64,000 nt of DNA. Origin: VAZQ01 sp045811525. GTDB taxonomy: Bacteria; Pseudomonadota; Alphaproteobacteria; Rhizobiales; Xanthobacteraceae. Positions 26,301 to 34,105 of this stretch are shown piece by piece. Position numbers and translations under genes: made by a program. Under the pieces are notes generated by a model, which was not told the origin of the DNA, did no database searches, and saw only the letters and a list, made by a program, of their open reading frames with translations. The stretch's first letter is position 1. Each line of letters begins with the position of its first letter. The stretch is from the NCBI GenBank assembly GCA_045811525.1, contig JBJMTV010000052.1, forward strand, positions 1-64,000, in the 5' to 3' direction.

Positions 26301-28051
26301 GCCGATTTGGTGGTGACGCGGGTGTCGAAATTGTCGAGATAATCGCGCATCGCGCTCGAGATATCCTGCGAGCGCTCACCCAGACGTTCGACCATCTCGC
26401 CGCCATAGGTCTTCACGGTGCGGTCGAACTCGGCCAGGTGACGGGTGATAAGGTTACCGAGCGTGGTCGAGTCGCGGGCGATGCGCTCGGCGAGCTCCGC
26501 GCCGCCATGATTGAACATGTCCTCGAACGACTGCAGCCGCGCCGCCAGCATCTCGCGCACCCCATCGCCGCGGTTGCCGATGACGTCGGCGAGCCCTTCG
26601 GCGCTCTCGCGAAACTGGTCCGTCACCCGGCTGCTGCGCTGGACGATGGTGTCGGTGATGCGCGAGCCGGTCTGCTCGAGCTTGGCAACCACGTCGCCGC
26701 CGCGCAGGCTGAGGTCGAGCACAAGCGAGTCGCCGGTATTCTTGAGCGTGGTGTTGACCTCCTCGACTCGGCTGGAGATCGTGTCGGCGAGCCGGTTGCC
26801 GGTGTCGATCACCAGCTCTGTCATCTCTTGCGACCGGTTGCTCATCAAATCGAGGATGGAGGCCGACTTCTGGGCGAAGCCTTCGGTGACACGGTCGAGC
26901 CGAACCGACATCATGTGCTGCAGATTGGCGGTGATCTCGGTGAACTCGTCGCCGATGTGATCGGTCTTGAAGTTGAGCGTGGAGGTCAGCCGGTCGCTGG
27001 CCGATGAGATCGCCTGCGAGGTCTCCTGGCTGGTCGTCTCGAGCCGGTCGAGCAGGTCGCCGCCGCGCTCCCCCAGCGTGCTGATCATGTTGTCGCCGGC
27101 TTGGCCGAGCGCGCGCGTGATGTGCTCGCCCTTTTCCGCGAGCGTGTGCGTGATGCGGCGCGACGCCTCGTTGACCTGCTCGGCCACGAGCTCGCTGATC
27201 TGCGAGATGTCATGGCTGAGATCGAGGTGCACGCTGTTGATGGCATCGCGGATCTGCGTGGCTTGCCCGACCAGCGTGTCGCGCTGGCTCCCGAGATCCT
27301 GGAGGAGCGCGCGGATACGCACCTCGTTGTCGTTATAGGCATGCTCGAGCGCGGAAACCTCGTTGGCGACCAGTGTTTCAAGCTCGGCGGCGCGCGCCAG
27401 GGCCCGCTCGATGCCGTCGCCCATGGCTGCGACCTCGCGCCGGATGGCTTGGCCGACCGTGACGATCGACTCGCGTGCGACCGTCTCCGGCTCAGCGAGC
27501 CGCATGGCCACTTCCGCCATGGATTGCGTGATCAGGCGCAATTCCTGTGAGCGCCAGTGCATGTGCGCGAGCACGTAGAAGAAGATGATGGGAGCAAAGA
27601 AGACGACTCCGAGCATGCCGAGGACCGGCGCGGTCAGTCCGCTCGGCCCGAGCGACGCTTGCAGCTGCGGCAGATACATCCAGCCGAGGCCTAGGCCGGC
27701 GAGCACCCAGACCACGGCGAAAACGGTGGCGACCATGTACGAGGTCTGGACCGGCCGACGCTGCAGGGTGCGCAGGATCTGGCCGATCGATTCACGATCG
27801 TCGTTGGCGGCACGGCGCGGTGGACCGTCACCGCGAAGCTCCTCGTGCTCCGATGCATCAGCCGGTTCAAGCTCGCTGCTGCGGACGCTGCGCCATGGCG
27901 GATCGGCCGGCGGGTCATCGGCGTGAGGGTCGGATTCCGACGTGTCGCTGCGGGCGCGGTCGGGTGGCGCATCCCGCACGCTGAGCGCGTCCTGAATGGC
28001 CGACAGGGCCGCCTCCGTCGGATCCGTCATCTTCTTGGGGTTGTTCGCCAT
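23387..28051 (-). CDS. Giant two-TM coiled-coil protein, growth pole ring (GPR)/TipN-like
   Basis: 1554 aa from ATG 28051. An acidic, proline-rich N-terminal tail (1-95) is followed by two membrane helices (about 105-127 and 140-163) and more than 1200 residues of heptad-like helix with recurring R-L/D-x-V/T-x-x-x-x-x-R motifs (apolipoprotein/MCP-like). A proline/alanine-rich linker (about 1330-1440) leads to a conserved C-terminal helical domain (A-D-L-W-D-R-Y-K-R-G-E-R-N-V-F-T-R, then G-Q-K-A-F-D-E-I-R). This matches the layout of Agrobacterium GPR and Caulobacter TipN, polar organisers of growth and division. The assignment is by architecture; a chemoreceptor is excluded by the lack of a signalling tip. 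Confidence 0.7.
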   Translation of the reverse strand: MANNPKKMTDPTEAALSAIQDALSVRDAPPDRARSDTSESDPHADDPPADPPWRSVRSSELEPADASEHEELRGDGPPRRAANDDRESIGQILRTLQRRPVQTSYMVATVFAVVWVLAGLGLGWMYLPQLQASLGPSGLTAPVLGMLGVVFFAPIIFFYVLAHMHWRSQELRLITQSMAEVAMRLAEPETVARESIVTVGQAIRREVAAMGDGIERALARAAELETLVANEVSALEHAYNDNEVRIRALLQDLGSQRDTLVGQATQIRDAINSVHLDLSHDISQISELVAEQVNEASRRITHTLAEKGEHITRALGQAGDNMISTLGERGGDLLDRLETTSQETSQAISSASDRLTSTLNFKTDHIGDEFTEITANLQHMMSVRLDRVTEGFAQKSASILDLMSNRSQEMTELVIDTGNRLADTISSRVEEVNTTLKNTGDSLVLDLSLRGGDVVAKLEQTGSRITDTIVQRSSRVTDQFRESAEGLADVIGNRGDGVREMLAARLQSFEDMFNHGGAELAERIARDSTTLGNLITRHLAEFDRTVKTYGGEMVERLGERSQDISSAMRDYLDNFDTRVTTKSAEVTASLDQQFTRFRDALETRTQTLNEALGSRVMDVAKTMAEGGKEVVGALDKRIADVTTVINVRGAKLAESIGGKIDEIDKTLGVKAMEVAENLDTRIGRFEELLLGRAETVTKEIEARSQSAADLLATRTDNLSSAIRTTASEAARLLEQLTTSSTETIGTRVEQLNTAIKTNTSEAERSLSNLATSTVGLIGGRIEQLSEAVKTNSTEAERSLTQLASTTTAAIRASAHDAERTLNGMSTGVSNVLKQNASEVERTLLSVSAEVARNVVGKAEEISTAVRLRAAEMTQIVDEKSSGLLAALSSKSQEFSSEVSRVTDHAVKAIEAKGFNFTQTMMDNSEHIARLINEASESGTTSINQALKELQSSHSSATQTTSEAVGRSVKELRETAEMATQGAAKTIGKVLRDLQESTHAAVEQSKQTASSAVSEILETQNLLRSDTTALFERLREANILLQEVLSGAHENMGEIENTLVTRVSDFVAAMNEVAHKTGAANSDVERNVASFQSMATQTLSDLSQLATQFDAHGRSLAEAVALIDTSNRRTEGTLGERRATLEQLIATLDNKGNDLEQRLTRFNTVLDQSLEGAAERAREIARLTAEATTTGARAIGESFDTIRSNAEEERKRMADAMQGLYEQTTEGANAMFSRVSQQSEETFAQAAQRFSDVLEGLKRMTAEMQRELEDTRAELRRGILELPQETADSAAQMRRVIVDQIEALAELNRIVARHGRGLDAIEPPVRRAEAIEGPGRRGTPRDEAPPPASNGGARPEPARARGDITGVAAPVIPARRADAPSLSPGQAGGAGRSGWLSELLTRASQDAEPLARNGARDGSGTRPDASPDRDPASGADAEPAAPGIDSLDTLAVDIARMIDHDAAADLWDRYKRGERNVFTRKLYTMQGQKAFDEIRRKYRGDRDFMRTVDRYIGEFERLLEEVSRDDRGQVVARTYLTSETGKVYTMLAHAAGRFD

Positions 28052-28519
28052 GTCGGTCGCAGCCTCGCAGTTACGCCACCACATGAGCGGGCGAAGACCA
28101 TTGCCTACGCCACGCTACGAGCGCGTTCGATACTCAGTCGCCTTCGGAGCCCCTGGGCAGCCGCAGCAACGCGCCGTTGCAAATATTCCACTGCCGCTTA
28201 GCCATCCTATCGGCTTGGCAGGCCAAAGGAAACGGCTTGTTAACGTCTCTTTAATCATCGTTAACGATGGTGCGACCGCCGGGCTCGGCGCCAGCGAACC
28301 GGCCCTCGTAACTCCCCTGAGCTAGCGCCTTTGTCGCGCCACATTGCGGCCGTGGTGCGGCCAGCGCCACCGCCGGCAGCGAGAGAACGCTAGAACACCC
28401 ATCCTTAACCCAGCCAACACGGCGCCGCGTTCTTAGATCGCATTCAGCGGTCGAATTTACCCGCCCTTGGGGATAGCCGGGCTTTAATGGCGGCAAACCT
28501 AAGAAAATCAGGGGTCGTC
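28052..28519. other. Divergent intergenic region between the polar protein and the Hpt gene
   Basis: 468 bp. It contains the CtrA-like site at 28240-28265, within a perfect palindrome CATCGTTAACGATG at 28256-28269. A CCTTAACCC half-site-like string lies near 28400. AGGGG precedes the Hpt ATG. Short frames here have no motifs. Confidence 0.5.
28240..28265. promoter_or_regulatory. CtrA-type binding site candidate
   Basis: TTAA (28240-28243), 7 nt, TTAA (28251-28254) matches the full TTAA-N7-TTAA CtrA consensus; a further TTAAC follows at 28261-28265. The three TTAA boxes sit 11 and 10 bp apart, i.e. on one helix face. They lie about 190 bp upstream of the GPR/TipN-like start and about 255 bp upstream of the Hpt start. 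CtrA controls cell-cycle and polarity genes in alphaproteobacteria, so the context fits. TTAA is rare in DNA this GC-rich. Confidence 0.55.
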
Positions 28520-28909
28520 ATGAGTGAGCTTGAAGACACAGGAACAACGCCCGTTGCGGCGCCGCCGCTCGTCCCCTCCCTGCCGACGCTGGACCGCGGC
28601 CATCTCGCGCGTATGACGCTGGGAAACCGCAGCCTGGAAGCCGAGGTCCTGGCGCTGTTCATTTGCCAGGCCGAGCTCCTTTTGCCGCGAATGCTGGAGG
28701 CGAAGCCGGATTGTGTCGGAGCCTTGGCGCACACGCTGAAGGGTTCGGCCCGCGGTATAGGGCTCTGGCGGGTCGCTGCGCTTGCCGACGCGCTCGAGCA
28801 GATCGCCCGCTCCTCCACGGGCGCCGCCGTCGCCGACGCGGTGCGCGACCTCACAAGCGCCGTGGCGGAGGCTCGCGCCGCCATCGCACAGCTCACGCAA
28901 GTCGCCTGA
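28520..28909 (+). CDS. Hpt (histidine phosphotransfer) domain protein
   Basis: 129 aa from ATG 28520, preceded by AGGGG; an ATG at 28487 would add 11 residues. One Hpt four-helix domain spans about residues 30-125, with the phospho-accepting His71 in A-H-T-L-K-G-S-A-R-G-I-G. There is no kinase or receiver domain, so it is a stand-alone phosphorelay shuttle. It is divergent from the polar coiled-coil gene across a CtrA-like site, which raises the possibility of a role in cell-cycle signalling (inference). It is not ChpT, which has a different dimeric fold. Confidence 0.85.
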   Translation: MSELEDTGTTPVAAPPLVPSLPTLDRGHLARMTLGNRSLEAEVLALFICQAELLLPRMLEAKPDCVGALAHTLKGSARGIGLWRVAALADALEQIARSSTGAAVADAVRDLTSAVAEARAAIAQLTQVA

Positions 28910-29113
28910 GCGATTCCTCGTGGTCTGTATGAGCGCACGCACGCATGGCGGCGTGTCGCGACCGGTGACGAGCGTCGCACTCGATCACCCTCGGGCTTGC
29001 CTTTCCTGGCGCCAATCACTTCCGGGAAAGCTCACCGGCGTCACTGGCGCGCGCGCATACGAGCGGCTATAGGACCGCGGCAATCCGCCATTGACCTCCC
29101 GCCCGCTCAGCCC

Positions 29114-29434
29114 ATGCCCAAGATCACCTATATCGAGTTTGCCGGTAACGCTCGCACCATCGAGGCGGAGATCGGCGCGACCGTCATGGAGACAGCAATC
29201 AAGAACGCGATTCCGGGTATCGAGGCGGAGTGTGGCGGTGCCTGCGCTTGTGCCACGTGCCACGTGCATGTCGATGAAGCCTGGCGCGCGGTGGTCGGAG
29301 AGCCCTCTCCCATGGAGGAAGACATGCTCGATTTCGGCTATGACGTGCGGCCGAATTCGCGGCTTTCCTGCCAGATCAAAGTGACAGCAGAGCTCGACGG
29401 CCTCGTGGTGCGCACGCCAGAGCGCCAAGCCTGA
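29114..29434 (+). CDS. Adrenodoxin-type [2Fe-2S] ferredoxin
   Basis: 106 aa from ATG 29114. The cluster motif C40-x5-C46-x2-C49 lies in E-C-G-G-A-C-A-C-A-T-C-H, with the fourth Cys in S-R-L-S-C-Q-I; M-E-E-D-M-L-D matches the acidic partner-binding helix of this class. Such ferredoxins feed cytochromes P450, Rieske oxygenases or FeS assembly. It lies 63 bp upstream of a TrxR-like ferredoxin reductase on the same strand, so the pair forms an NAD(P)H-to-FeS electron chain. A possible client in this window is the ring-hydroxylating oxygenase at 53.9 kb (inference). Confidence 0.92.
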   Translation: MPKITYIEFAGNARTIEAEIGATVMETAIKNAIPGIEAECGGACACATCHVHVDEAWRAVVGEPSPMEEDMLDFGYDVRPNSRLSCQIKVTAELDGLVVRTPERQA

Positions 29435-29497
29435 AAGTACCAAGCCTGAGGAACAAGCCTGAGCAGGCCGCCGGCGACGAAGTTGCAGGACAATTGA

Positions 29498-30565
29498 ATG
29501 AACGACCCAACCGTTACCACTGTGGAAAGCGATTCCGGAGAGGTCATCCGCACCGATGTGCTGATCATCGGCGCCGGCCCCTGCGGCCTGTTCGCCGTGT
29601 TCGAGCTCGGCCTCCTCGACATGAAGGCGCACGTCATCGACATCCTCGACAAGATCGGCGGGCAGTGCGCGGAGCTCTATCCCGAGAAGCCGATCTACGA
29701 CATTCCGGCGCTTCCATACGTGACAGGGCAGGGGCTGTGCGACGCGTTGGTGGCGCAGATCAAGCCGTTCGGACCCACCTTTCACCTGCAGGAGATGGTC
29801 GAGCGGATCGAGAAGATCGGCCATCCAGGTTTTCGCGTGACGACCGATCGCGGCAAGGTGTTCGAGGTCAAGGTCGTGCTGATCGCGGCCGGCGGCGGAT
29901 CGTTTCAGCCGAAGCGGCCGCCCATCCCCGGCATCGAAGCCTATGAAGGCACCTCGGTGTTCTACGCGGTGCGGCAGATGGAGGCATTCCGCAACAAACG
30001 CGTGGTCATCGTCGGCGGCGGCGACAGCGCGCTGGACTGGACCCTCAACCTGGCGCCGCTGGCGAGCCATCTGACCCTGCTGCATCGGCGCAGCGACTTT
30101 CGGGCGGCGCCCGACAGCGTCAACAAGATGATGGCACTCGTCGCCGAAGGCAAAATCGACTTCGTGCTGGGTCAGGTCAGCGCCTTGGAAGGCGAGGGCG
30201 GTCGGCTTTCGAAGGCCCTCGTCAAGCGCAGCGACGGCTCCAACTTCGACATCGCCTGCGATGTGCTGTTGCCGTTCTTCGGGCTGACCATGAAGCTCGG
30301 GCCGGTGGCGAACTGGGGCATGGAAATGAAGGACGGTGAATACGTTCTTGTCGACACGGCAACATTCGAATCAAGCGTCCCGGGCATTTTCGCCATCGGC
30401 GACATCAATTGGTATCCAGGCAAGCTCAAGCTCATCCTTTCGGGATTCCACGAGGCGGCATTGATGGCGCAGAAGGCGCACCGCTACGTCTATCCAGACA
30501 AGCGCCTTGTCTTCCAGTACACGACCTCATCCTCGAGCCTGCAAAAGAAGCTTGGCGTCGCGTAA
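29498..30565 (+). CDS. Thioredoxin-reductase-like ferredoxin--NADP(+) reductase
   Basis: 355 aa. FAD loop G-A-G-P-C-G-L-F (25-32) and NADP loop G-G-G-D-S-A-L-D (about 168-175), with G-x-F-A-I-G-D-I closing the FAD site near 305. The C-x-x-C of thioredoxin reductase is absent. The C-terminal extension with T-S-S-S-S is typical of the homodimeric TrxR-like FNRs of Rhizobiales and Bacillus (YumC type). It follows the ferredoxin gene by 63 bp and is probably its reductase. It ends 30 bp from the convergent SGNH hydrolase gene. Confidence 0.9.
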   Translation: MNDPTVTTVESDSGEVIRTDVLIIGAGPCGLFAVFELGLLDMKAHVIDILDKIGGQCAELYPEKPIYDIPALPYVTGQGLCDALVAQIKPFGPTFHLQEMVERIEKIGHPGFRVTTDRGKVFEVKVVLIAAGGGSFQPKRPPIPGIEAYEGTSVFYAVRQMEAFRNKRVVIVGGGDSALDWTLNLAPLASHLTLLHRRSDFRAAPDSVNKMMALVAEGKIDFVLGQVSALEGEGGRLSKALVKRSDGSNFDIACDVLLPFFGLTMKLGPVANWGMEMKDGEYVLVDTATFESSVPGIFAIGDINWYPGKLKLILSGFHEAALMAQKAHRYVYPDKRLVFQYTTSSSSLQKKLGVA

Positions 30566-30596
30566 GCAGCGACCCTGAGCGCCGTTCCAGGCACCG

Positions 30597-32546
30597 TCAA
30601 CGCGCCGAGGCAGGTGCCGTCGGCACCGTTGCCAGAGGCTCACTGCGCACCGGCGCAGGCGGCACAGAGATGCCGAGAACCTCGCGCACGGCCGGCAAGG
30701 CCGCGTCGGCCATCGCCGCGTGGCCCTCGGCAGTCGGATGCACGGCGCCGCCATAGACGGCAGCGTAAATGCCCCACATCGCATCGTGCAGATCACTCGG
30801 CTGCATCAGCGCCGGCAGGCTTTCCGGGTAGGTCATGGCAGCGAAATAAGTGTCGTTCGCGGTCCTGATCCAGCGCGCACGTGACGCATAGGGGCGGAAC
30901 TCGGTCGCGGGATAACCACAGGCCATCGGGTCCAGCGCGGCTTTGGTCAAGCTCGTTTCGAATGTGTCGCTGCTGCCGGAAAAGCATTCGCGGTCGAACG
31001 GCGGATCGTCATCGGCGCGCCTGCAGACCCCGTGCTGCTCGAATGCCGGCTGATGCGCATCGACAAAGGTCATGCGCTCGCTCGCCGGGTCGCGACAGCT
31101 GCCAGGGCTTTCGCACTGCGCCAGCGCCTTGATGCCGGGCAAGAATCTTTGCGACACGAATTCCACGGCCTTGCTCAGGCGCTCGCCGTCGGCTCGGAAT
31201 GCGGGATGCACATCGAAGCCATCACGCCCGCCAGGACACGCGGTGTCGGGGCCTGCCAATGCCGGATTGCCATAGCTGACATACACCACGCGGGCGAGAT
31301 TGCCGCCCACGAACGGCTTGAGGGCGCTGCGCGCCTTGGCGAAATTGCCTGGGAACTCACGCTCCATGATACGTTGTGCCGCCTCGGGACTAGTGATGAG
31401 GCCCCCACGCATGAGGAGGCTACGCTCGGTGCGCGCGTCAACGATGATGTCGGCGATCAGCCCGGAGAAGCGGATGTCGTTGGCTCCGATCGTCAGCAGG
31501 ATCAAATCGAGCTGACGCTCGGGCCGATGCTTACGAGCCGTGGCCATCAGCTCGTTGAGCTCGGCCACCTGTGCGTCAGACCTCCCGGGACAAGGTGCGC
31601 CGGTGCCGGGGCTCGGACAGTCGGTGGCCCGTTGGCTGCCCAGGAACCCCGCATCGACGGTCGCGCCGGTGCACCCGAGCGGAATGAAGGTGACTGCAAG
31701 GCGCGGATTGTCCACCGCCAGCGCCAATGCCGTCCGCAGTTGATAGCTGTAGAGCGAGCGATGACACGAGCCGCTCATCCAACGCGCGCTCTGCCGGGCC
31801 CAATCGGTGAGACCAACGTCCTCGCCCTGGGCGACGCCGCATGATTTGTTGCCATGGAAGCCGGCGCGCCCGGGCCGGTAATATTCCAGGCCATCAAACC
31901 GTCGAAAGCAGAAGCCGTCATCCGACAGCCTTATGGCGCGATCCGGATTCCCCTCGCCGGAAGCAATCGAGTCGCCCATGCCGGCGATCAGCACGTCCCT
32001 CACCTGGATCTCGGTCACCACGCGTTGCGCCGTTCCGTCCGGCAGGATCACGTCAACGCTCGCGAGGGTCTGCACGCCGCTGCGCACCCGCACCTTCAGC
32101 TCCTCGGTGCAAGTGGCGCTCACCTGGCGCGGCGTTCCCTCGCCGTCGTCCAAAGACCAGACGCAACCATTATTGGCCGGCAGCGCTCCGGCGAGCGTGA
32201 GCCCGATGCGGTGATCGCGCGGGGCGAGATACACTTCGCGCTCGCCGTCACGATCGCAGAATTCCAACAGCTTGCCCGCACGGTCCAGGCAGAGCCGCTC
32301 GACCGTGTCGCGCGCCCAACCGCGGCCGTCGCTGTCGTGCGCCAGCCGCCGCTCCGCCGCCAGGATGCCGTCACCCCTTGCCGCGGCGACATGGCGCTGA
32401 AAATCTGCCTCGTTGCGGAACAGGCGAAACCGGTTCTTCACCTGCCAATCGATGCGCAAGGCCCCGGCACCCTGCGCATGCACGGCGCCGCCGACCCAAG
32501 GTGTCAGCAGCAGAACGAGGAGGATCACGATGGCGTAACGCCGCAT
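30597..32546 (-). CDS. Secreted SGNH/GDSL-like hydrolase, large form
   Basis: 649 aa with a signal peptide (about 1-24, ending V-H-A-Q). The N-terminal 180 residues form an uncharacterised region. Then SGNH blocks: G-D-S-I-A-S-G-E-G-N (S193, block I), I-G-A-N-D-I (block III) and V-H-P-T-A-E-G-H (block V, Asp replaced by V-H-P). Long inserts with several Cys pairs lie between blocks. Periplasmic or extracellular ester hydrolysis is likely; the substrate is unknown. It is convergent with the reductase gene and divergent from the branched-chain-type ABC operon. Confidence 0.82.
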   Translation of the reverse strand: MRRYAIVILLVLLLTPWVGGAVHAQGAGALRIDWQVKNRFRLFRNEADFQRHVAAARGDGILAAERRLAHDSDGRGWARDTVERLCLDRAGKLLEFCDRDGEREVYLAPRDHRIGLTLAGALPANNGCVWSLDDGEGTPRQVSATCTEELKVRVRSGVQTLASVDVILPDGTAQRVVTEIQVRDVLIAGMGDSIASGEGNPDRAIRLSDDGFCFRRFDGLEYYRPGRAGFHGNKSCGVAQGEDVGLTDWARQSARWMSGSCHRSLYSYQLRTALALAVDNPRLAVTFIPLGCTGATVDAGFLGSQRATDCPSPGTGAPCPGRSDAQVAELNELMATARKHRPERQLDLILLTIGANDIRFSGLIADIIVDARTERSLLMRGGLITSPEAAQRIMEREFPGNFAKARSALKPFVGGNLARVVYVSYGNPALAGPDTACPGGRDGFDVHPAFRADGERLSKAVEFVSQRFLPGIKALAQCESPGSCRDPASERMTFVDAHQPAFEQHGVCRRADDDPPFDRECFSGSSDTFETSLTKAALDPMACGYPATEFRPYASRARWIRTANDTYFAAMTYPESLPALMQPSDLHDAMWGIYAAVYGGAVHPTAEGHAAMADAALPAVREVLGISVPPAPVRSEPLATVPTAPASAR

Positions 32547-32866
32547 GCTCGGGCCCTGAGACGATCACAAGCCTTGCCTGCGGGATGCGGCGGAAGTGTG
32601 TGACGCCAGTGCCTCTCGCGATACGCTGTTGCCGGCGAAAACTCGATCGCTCGTCGCCGTCTCGGCATTTCGGCTCAATTGGTCGCGGGGGCAGGTGGGG
32701 CGGCGCCCATTCGTCGCAGCGGGTGGCGAAACTGCTATCGATTCGACCGCTCCGAATTTGCTCATTACAATTCCGCTCGAGAATCTCGCTCGGTCCGGCT
32801 CCAAACATGAGAGCACTCGATAAACGAGAGGGTTGATAAGCGAGAGGGTTGATAAAGGAGGACACG
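32547..32866. other. Divergent intergenic region with a short direct repeat
   Basis: 320 bp between the SGNH hydrolase start and the first binding-protein start. Near the right end CGAGAGGGTTGATAA occurs twice in tandem (about 32825-32854), directly before the ribosome site AAAGGAGG. Both promoters should lie in the remainder, but no clear -35/-10 pair stands out. Confidence 0.45.
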
Positions 32867-34078
32867 TTGGCCGTACACACCGCTCTGCCGTCGCTTCGCG
32901 CGTATCGCGCCGCTTTCATCGTGAGTGCAGCCGCGCTGCTGCTCTTCGGCACCCTTCCGGCGCATGCGCAGGGCACGGTGAAGATCGGCATGATCAACGT
33001 CTTGTCCGGCCAGTTTGCCGATGCCGGCATCCAGCTGGACAATGGCGTCAAGACCTACATGAAACAGTTCGGCGACACCGTCGGCGGCAAGAAGATCGAG
33101 ATCATCCGCAAGGACGTCGGCGGGCCGTCGCCCGACGTCGCCAAGCGGTTCGCCCAGGAGCTGGTGGTGCGCGACGGCGTCGACCTGCTCGCCGGCTTTC
33201 TCCTCACGCCGAATGCGCTCGCCGCCGCGGATATCTCGGCGCAGGCCAAGAAATTCATGGTGGTGATGAACGCTGCCACTTCCATCGTCATCACCAAGTC
33301 TCCGTACATGATCCGCACCTCGGTGACGCTGCCGCAGGTGATGGAGACATTCGGCACCTGGGCAGCCACCAAGGGCGGCCTAAAGAAGTGCTACACCATG
33401 GTTACCGACTATGGTCCGGGTCATGACTCCGAGGCGGCATTCCAACGCGCCTTCAAGGAGGCCGGTGGCGAGATCATCGGATCGGTGCGCTTCCCGGTGG
33501 CGAACCCGGATTTTTCCGCCTTCGTGCAGCGCGCCAAAGATCTCAATCCGGAATGCATCTACGTGTTCATTCCCGGCGGCGCGCAGCCGGCCGCTCTCGG
33601 CAAGGCGTTTGCCGAGCGAGGCCTGGACCTCAACAAGACGAAGGTTCTCGGGTCGGGCGAGGCGACGGCCGAGCAGGCGCTCAAGGCCATGGGCGATGCC
33701 GGAGTGGGGATCATCTCCGCCTGGTTCTATGACTACGCCAGCAAAGACCCGCGCAATGTCGAGTTCGTGAAACTCTTCAACGAGATGCACGGTCGCAACC
33801 CGGACTTCTTCTCCATCGGCGGCTACGACGGCATGCACGCCATCTATGAAACGCTGAAGAAGACCGGCGGTAAGACTGACGCCGAAAGCATGATCGCCGC
33901 CGCCAAGGGTTTGAAATGGGAGAGCCCGCGCGGTCCCATGTCGATCGATGCCGACACCCGCGATGTGGTTCAGACGATCTATATCCGCAAGGTGGAGAAG
34001 GTAGGCGGCGAGCTGATCAATGTCCCGTTCGACAAGATCGAGAACGTCAAGGATCCTAGTCGCGCGCGCGGCGGCTGA
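32867..34078 (+). CDS. Branched-chain amino-acid-type ABC substrate-binding protein, paralog 1
   Basis: 403 aa from TTG 32867. The TTG is chosen because AAAGGAGG lies 5 bp upstream and a signal peptide (ending P-A-H-A-Q) follows. Type-I periplasmic fold: V-K-I-G-M-I-N-V-L-S-G-Q-F-A-D-A-G near the start, P-N-A-L-A-A-A-D-I and G-Y-D-G-M-H-A-I later. It is a close paralog of the next gene, which starts 27 bp after its stop. With the LivHMGF genes it forms a HAAT-family importer; members with this D-x-x-G-G-x-x-P-D-V-A motif often bind aromatic or organic acids rather than leucine. Confidence 0.9.
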   Translation: MAVHTALPSLRAYRAAFIVSAAALLLFGTLPAHAQGTVKIGMINVLSGQFADAGIQLDNGVKTYMKQFGDTVGGKKIEIIRKDVGGPSPDVAKRFAQELVVRDGVDLLAGFLLTPNALAAADISAQAKKFMVVMNAATSIVITKSPYMIRTSVTLPQVMETFGTWAATKGGLKKCYTMVTDYGPGHDSEAAFQRAFKEAGGEIIGSVRFPVANPDFSAFVQRAKDLNPECIYVFIPGGAQPAALGKAFAERGLDLNKTKVLGSGEATAEQALKAMGDAGVGIISAWFYDYASKDPRNVEFVKLFNEMHGRNPDFFSIGGYDGMHAIYETLKKTGGKTDAESMIAAAKGLKWESPRGPMSIDADTRDVVQTIYIRKVEKVGGELINVPFDKIENVKDPSRARGG

Positions 34079-34105
34079 TCACCACCAACGAGCGAAGGAA
34101 GTGCC

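Noticed and set aside
24405..27007. Long plus-strand frames (over 570 codons) opposite the coiled-coil gene
   Set aside because: They are antisense by-products of the repetitive, low-stop codon usage of the coiled-coil gene; the sequences are serine- or leucine-rich without domains.
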